NCBI GenBank assembly: GCA_016866215.1
Contig: VGNE01000024.1
Location: 1-52,542 of the forward strand
Source of the DNA: Chloroflexota bacterium
GTDB taxonomy: Bacteria > Chloroflexota > Anaerolineae > Anaerolineales > Villigracilaceae
Length of the DNA: 52,542 bases
Direction of reading: 5' to 3'
The notes beneath the pieces were generated by a model. That model was not told the origin of the DNA, searched no databases, and saw nothing but the letters and a program-made list of their open reading frames with translations. Below, one piece after another: positions 49,735 through 52,542 of this stretch. Numbering within the stretch: position 1 is the first letter of the stretch; each line of letters starts with the position of its first letter. The translations under genes were made by a program, and so were the position numbers.

Positions 49735-49777
49735 AGGTTTCTTTGTCCTGACACACGAGCCTGTCAGCAATACCATC
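49735..49777. repeat. Direct repeat right of the island
   Basis: AGGTTTCTTTGTCCTGAC, then CCTGTCAGCAATACCATC. Partner of 44752-44796. Confidence 0.6.
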
Positions 49778-49958
49778 ATTACCGTACCAGGTTATTTTTG
49801 CAGCCAATCCCTATTGATTGTTGCAGGCTGGTGTTGCTGCAAGGTCCGCACACAGATCGAAGATGTGGGCTCCTACAAAAGTAAGTCAATGATTACATTT
49901 CACACTTAATTTACACAGGGTCAATAATCAGTACTTCACAAAAGTGCCACTTAATGGC

Positions 49959-49993
49959 GACTTTAGTCTGTTTTTAACCGAACGACTGAAGTC
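49959..49993. repeat. Inverted repeat
   Basis: GACTTTAGTC (49959-49968) and GACTGAAGTC (49984-49993), inverse with one mismatch. Core shared with the palindrome at 14695-14710. Confidence 0.5.
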
Positions 49994-50070
49994 GTCACAT
50001 CGTTTTCGTGACCTGCTGATTATAGGAACTTCATAGTGTTATGGATGTGACAAGGCCTCGAAGTTAAACG

Positions 50071-50103
50071 AACCGTCCGCAGGCTCATCGCCTGCGGACG
50101 GTT
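50071..50103. repeat. Strong hairpin upstream of the DUF4926 gene
   Basis: Perfect 14-bp stem AACCGTCCGCAGGC/GCCTGCGGACGGTT with a 5-base loop. No T-run follows, so it is more likely a repeat or a leader element than a simple terminator. Confidence 0.65.
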
Positions 50104-50178
50104 TGGATTATTGAAACTGGCGATGACATTCCAAGGTTGGTCACCGCTCATCCGCTGGATTAGAACAGGAGTAAGAAA

Positions 50179-50409
50179 ATGTTTAATGAACTTGAGACTG
50201 TCGTTTTGGCCCACGATCTGAAAGACCACAACCTTACACGCGGCGATGTAGGTACAGTTGTGCATTGCTACGCGGGTGGAAAAGCATACGAAGTGGAATT
50301 TGTCACTGGCGAAGGAAAAACCGTTGCGGTTGTCACACTGGAAAAATCGGATATTCGTCCAATGCAGCGCCAGGAAATACTGCATGTTCGCACGTTTGCA
50401 GTAGCATAA
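50179..50409 (+). CDS. DUF4926 protein
   Basis: 76-aa small beta-rich protein with LETVVLAHDLKDHNLTRGDV, GTVVHCYAGGKAYEVEFV and a closing strand, which is the DUF4926 pattern. Function unknown; such genes are common in genomes with many toxin-antitoxin genes. ACAGGAG lies 8 bases before the ATG and a strong terminator follows, so it is a single-gene unit. The segment before it holds a 14-bp hairpin. Confidence 0.85.
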   Translation: MFNELETVVLAHDLKDHNLTRGDVGTVVHCYAGGKAYEVEFVTGEGKTVAVVTLEKSDIRPMQRQEILHVRTFAVA

Positions 50410-50430
50410 GAAAACATTCATTGCACTTCA

Positions 50431-50456
50431 GCGGCGGATAATCCGCCGCTTTTTTA
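50431..50456 (+). terminator. Rho-independent terminator after the DUF4926 gene
   Basis: GCGGCGG/CCGCCGC (7 bp, loop ATAAT) followed by TTTTTTATT. Confidence 0.9.
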
Positions 50457-50691
50457 TTCGCAGCGTCATCCGTTTCGCAGACGGGCTTGGGAGTTGGGAC
50501 AGGAAGGTGTTGAAGTCCATTGTTTTATGGAATAATACAGCAGGGGGAGATTATGCGGTAATTAAAAATCTTCACGCTTAATCAAGGCGGAGGGTATAAC
50601 ATCACCTTACATTCTGGTTTCGGTTGAGTTACAATGTCAATTGAAATATTTGGCAATATGTATAATGATTGTCAGATTTCACGAAACTCCA

Positions 50692-52446
50692 ATGGCCTCC
50701 ATATACCGGCTTCGTATCATCGCCTTCTCCTTTCTACTATTGCTCTTTCTGGCAGCCATACTCCTCTCCTTTATCATTCTGGACAGGCAGCAATATGATG
50801 CGGCGTTGATCAACATCGTCGGCCGCCAGCGCATGTTGGCGCAGCAAATGACCCTGGAGGCGGTGCTCGTGCAGACCTTCCCTCAGACAGAATACCGTCA
50901 GGCTTTGAGCAACACAACCTACGAGAGTTTCGAAAAGACATTGATCGCCCTGACCGAAGGCGGTCAAATCATCCTGCCAACAGGGGAAACGTTTATTGTC
51001 CGGTCCTCCTCCGATGCAGAGATCCAGAAACAATTACTGGTCATACACGGCGGTTGGGAAGAAATAGATCAGGCGATTCACGTCGTTCTTGAGGAAAATC
51101 CGCAAAGAGGGGATTTAAACGCAGGCATCGAAAAAATCATTGGTCTCACTCCGCGCCTGATCCTTGAATTGGACAAAGCGGTGCAGCTGTACGAGACCGC
51201 ATCCAACCGCAACACCGCCAGACTGCAAGCAATTCAAATTGGCTTTTTAGCCGCCGCAGCGCTTATGCTGGGCGCGCTCATTGTGATTACCAACCAGCGC
51301 GTCCTGCGCCCTATCCAGTTGTTGGGTGACGCGGCGACACGCATTGGCAAAGGAGACCTAAAAACTCCGCTCGCGGTGGCGGGGCTGGAGGAGATCAACC
51401 TGCTGGCAAAAAACCTGGACGATATGCGGGAGAAATTGAGAACAGCCATGCAAACACAGACAGCGCTGGTTACCCTTTCCCAATGCCACCTGAAGGTAAC
51501 CGAGGAGGAAAAAGCCATCGAGTGCGCGGTAAGAATTGCCGCGCAGGTGCTGGAGGCTGACTACAGCGCAGTGGCGCTGCTTGATCCTGATGACCGCTTG
51601 ATTCTAAGAGCAGCCTGGGGGCAGGCCACAAAACGCGTCATTGGCATGGAACTGGAACAGGGTGACAAATCCCAGACTGGTTACACTATATTACGGGAAG
51701 AACCGGTGCTGGTACAGGATTACAGCCAATTGACGGAGTTCTCTGTGCCGCCGCTTGTATCCCAATACAAATTATCTTCCGGGTTGAGCGTCCCCATGCT
51801 TTCGCGCGGAAAAGTCATCGGCGCCATGCTGGCGCATTCCAAAACACCGCGCCATTTCGACCAGGATGCCATCCCGAAACTTTCGTTGATCGCCAACCAG
51901 ACTGCGATTACGGTGGATAAGATCCGCCTGCATGACGAGACCAGGCAGCTTGCTTTCACCGATGAATTAACCGGGTTGTACAACCGCCGCCACTTTATCA
52001 AACTGGCCAGTATGGAAGTTGATCGAGCATTCCGCTACAAGCATTCTCTCGCCTTTATGATATTCGACCTGGATCGCTTTAAACAGGTTAACGATACGTA
52101 CGGCCATCCAGCAGGCGACCAGGTTCTAAAAACCGTTGCTTCGTTGGCTCACCAGGAACTAAGAGACATTGACCTGCTCGGGCGTTATGGCGGGGAGGAG
52201 TTTGTCATTCTTTTGGTGGAGACCGGACGAAAAGACGCGCGAGCGATCGCAGAGCGTATACGCAAGCGGATCGCACGAACACCGATAACTGTAGCTCAGG
52301 ATAAGATTTCCATTACGATCAGTCTGGGTGTTTCCACATTATCATCTCGCTGCAACAGCCTGACCAGCCTGATTAAAGCCAGCGACAGGGCTCTCTACAT
52401 CGCCAAAGAAACCGGACGTAATAAAACAATTTTTGCCGGTTCTTAA
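50692..52446 (+). CDS. Membrane-bound diguanylate cyclase with HAMP and GAF domains
   Basis: 584-aa sensor enzyme making cyclic di-GMP. A first membrane helix (AFSFLLLLFLAAILLSFIIL), a periplasmic helical sensor beginning VGRQRMLAQQMTLEAV (PilJ/nitrate-sensor-like) and a second helix (FLAAAALMLGALIVITNQ) are followed by HAMP (LRPIQLLGDAATRIGKGDL), GAF (about 255-405) and GGDEF. The active-site loop is RYGGEEF; the inhibitory RxxD site (RDID) lies five residues before it, so product feedback is likely. The start at 50692 is preferred because a TATAAT at 50661-50666 would put transcription start just before it; ATG 50665 and TTG 50641 are alternatives. No ribosome site is obvious. Confidence 0.88.
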   Translation: MASIYRLRIIAFSFLLLLFLAAILLSFIILDRQQYDAALINIVGRQRMLAQQMTLEAVLVQTFPQTEYRQALSNTTYESFEKTLIALTEGGQIILPTGETFIVRSSSDAEIQKQLLVIHGGWEEIDQAIHVVLEENPQRGDLNAGIEKIIGLTPRLILELDKAVQLYETASNRNTARLQAIQIGFLAAAALMLGALIVITNQRVLRPIQLLGDAATRIGKGDLKTPLAVAGLEEINLLAKNLDDMREKLRTAMQTQTALVTLSQCHLKVTEEEKAIECAVRIAAQVLEADYSAVALLDPDDRLILRAAWGQATKRVIGMELEQGDKSQTGYTILREEPVLVQDYSQLTEFSVPPLVSQYKLSSGLSVPMLSRGKVIGAMLAHSKTPRHFDQDAIPKLSLIANQTAITVDKIRLHDETRQLAFTDELTGLYNRRHFIKLASMEVDRAFRYKHSLAFMIFDLDRFKQVNDTYGHPAGDQVLKTVASLAHQELRDIDLLGRYGGEEFVILLVETGRKDARAIAERIRKRIARTPITVAQDKISITISLGVSTLSSRCNSLTSLIKASDRALYIAKETGRNKTIFAGS

Positions 52447-52497
52447 TAATGACTGGATAAACACTTTTCTACTTCCATCTCTTCACAGGAGCAGAAC

Positions 52498-52542
52498 ATG
52501 ATCAATCGGACATCTCGCTCAAGAACCCACCCACGTGATTTT
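52498..52542 (+). CDS. Start of an unidentified gene, cut by the window edge
   Basis: ATG at 52498 preceded by CAGGAG (spacing 7). Only MINRTSRSRTHPRDF is visible; basic and not identifiable. It follows the diguanylate cyclase by about 50 bases. Confidence 0.5.
   Translation, partial: MINRTSRSRTHPRDF

Larger units (their letters stand above)
49635..50178. other. Intergenic stretch with repeats, no gene
   Basis: About 540 bases. It holds the right direct repeat of the island (49735-49777), an inverted repeat (49959-49993) and a strong hairpin (50071-50103). No coding frame with family features was found. Confidence 0.5.

Overview
This window looks like a chromosomal segment of a Chloroflexota bacterium, most likely class Anaerolineae. 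The indications are the mixture of genes (class I DhnA-type aldolase, pyruvate phosphate dikinase, thiolase/DUF35 pair, xanthine-dehydrogenase-type hydroxylase with YqeB), Thr/Pro-rich secreted proteins, ribosomal proteins with Lys-rich tails, and a very high load of short palindromic repeats between and inside genes. The taxon is inferred from gene content; no rRNA or tRNA gene was seen.

Layout. 1-3.5 kb: a repeat-rich left end with transposase remnants (IS1182-like, two IS110 fragments), a UPF0175/DUF3368 toxin-antitoxin pair and a DUF1801 gene. 3.7-5.5 kb: class I fructose-bisphosphate aldolase (minus strand) and a divergent helical protein of unknown function. 5.7-12.9 kb: a plus-strand molybdenum-hydroxylase operon with a fused FAD/2Fe-2S subunit, a small membrane protein, the molybdopterin subunit, an alpha/beta hydrolase, DinB, DUF1361 and the selenium-dependent hydroxylase accessory protein YqeB. 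13-19.3 kb: a lipoprotein, AlkD, a truncated haemoglobin relic, thiolase, DinB, 3-hydroxyacyl-CoA dehydrogenase, a LysM protein and a RelE-type toxin-antitoxin pair with a broken toxin. 19.4-23.1 kb (minus): gamma-glutamyltransferase, a DUF35 protein and a thiolase-fold protein lacking the usual catalytic Cys. 23.6-27.1 kb: DUF4143 ATPase, CitE-like CoA-ester lyase, a small unknown protein and an EamA transporter. 27.4-32.6 kb: DEAD-box helicase, cold-shock protein, an MFS transporter and HemW. 32.6-41.5 kb (mostly minus): PpdK, a response regulator (plus), an exonuclease, then rplU-rpmA-rpmE, tdk, hpt and cca. 41.8-44.7 kb: dienelactone hydrolase and an SF1 helicase-like protein. 44.9-49.6 kb: an AT-richer island of five genes. 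50.2-52.5 kb: DUF4926, a GGDEF protein and the start of one more gene.

Two things stand out. First, the island at 44965-49634 encodes a TIM-barrel sugar isomerase-like protein with a large insert, a complete LuxS, a sugar-phosphate cyclase of the 2-epi-5-epi-valiolone-synthase type, a UbiG-like methyltransferase and a UbiA-type prenyltransferase. The chain is tightly coupled from luxS onward, is lower in GC than its surroundings, and is bracketed by imperfect direct repeats. Three of its members correspond in family to the ebo/edb clusters known from cyanobacteria and pseudomonads; LuxS and UbiG are additions. It reads as a transferred pathway for a prenylated, methylated cyclitol-type product, which is inference.

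Second, several families of short palindromic repeats occur both between genes and inside conserved genes, where they are read as extra peptide. Examples are the fused hydroxylase subunit, the molybdopterin subunit, YqeB, GGT, HemW (three inserts), PpdK and the SF1 helicase-like protein. In the fused subunit the repeat lies exactly at the FAD/2Fe-2S junction. This resembles the Rickettsia palindromic elements but with unrelated sequences.
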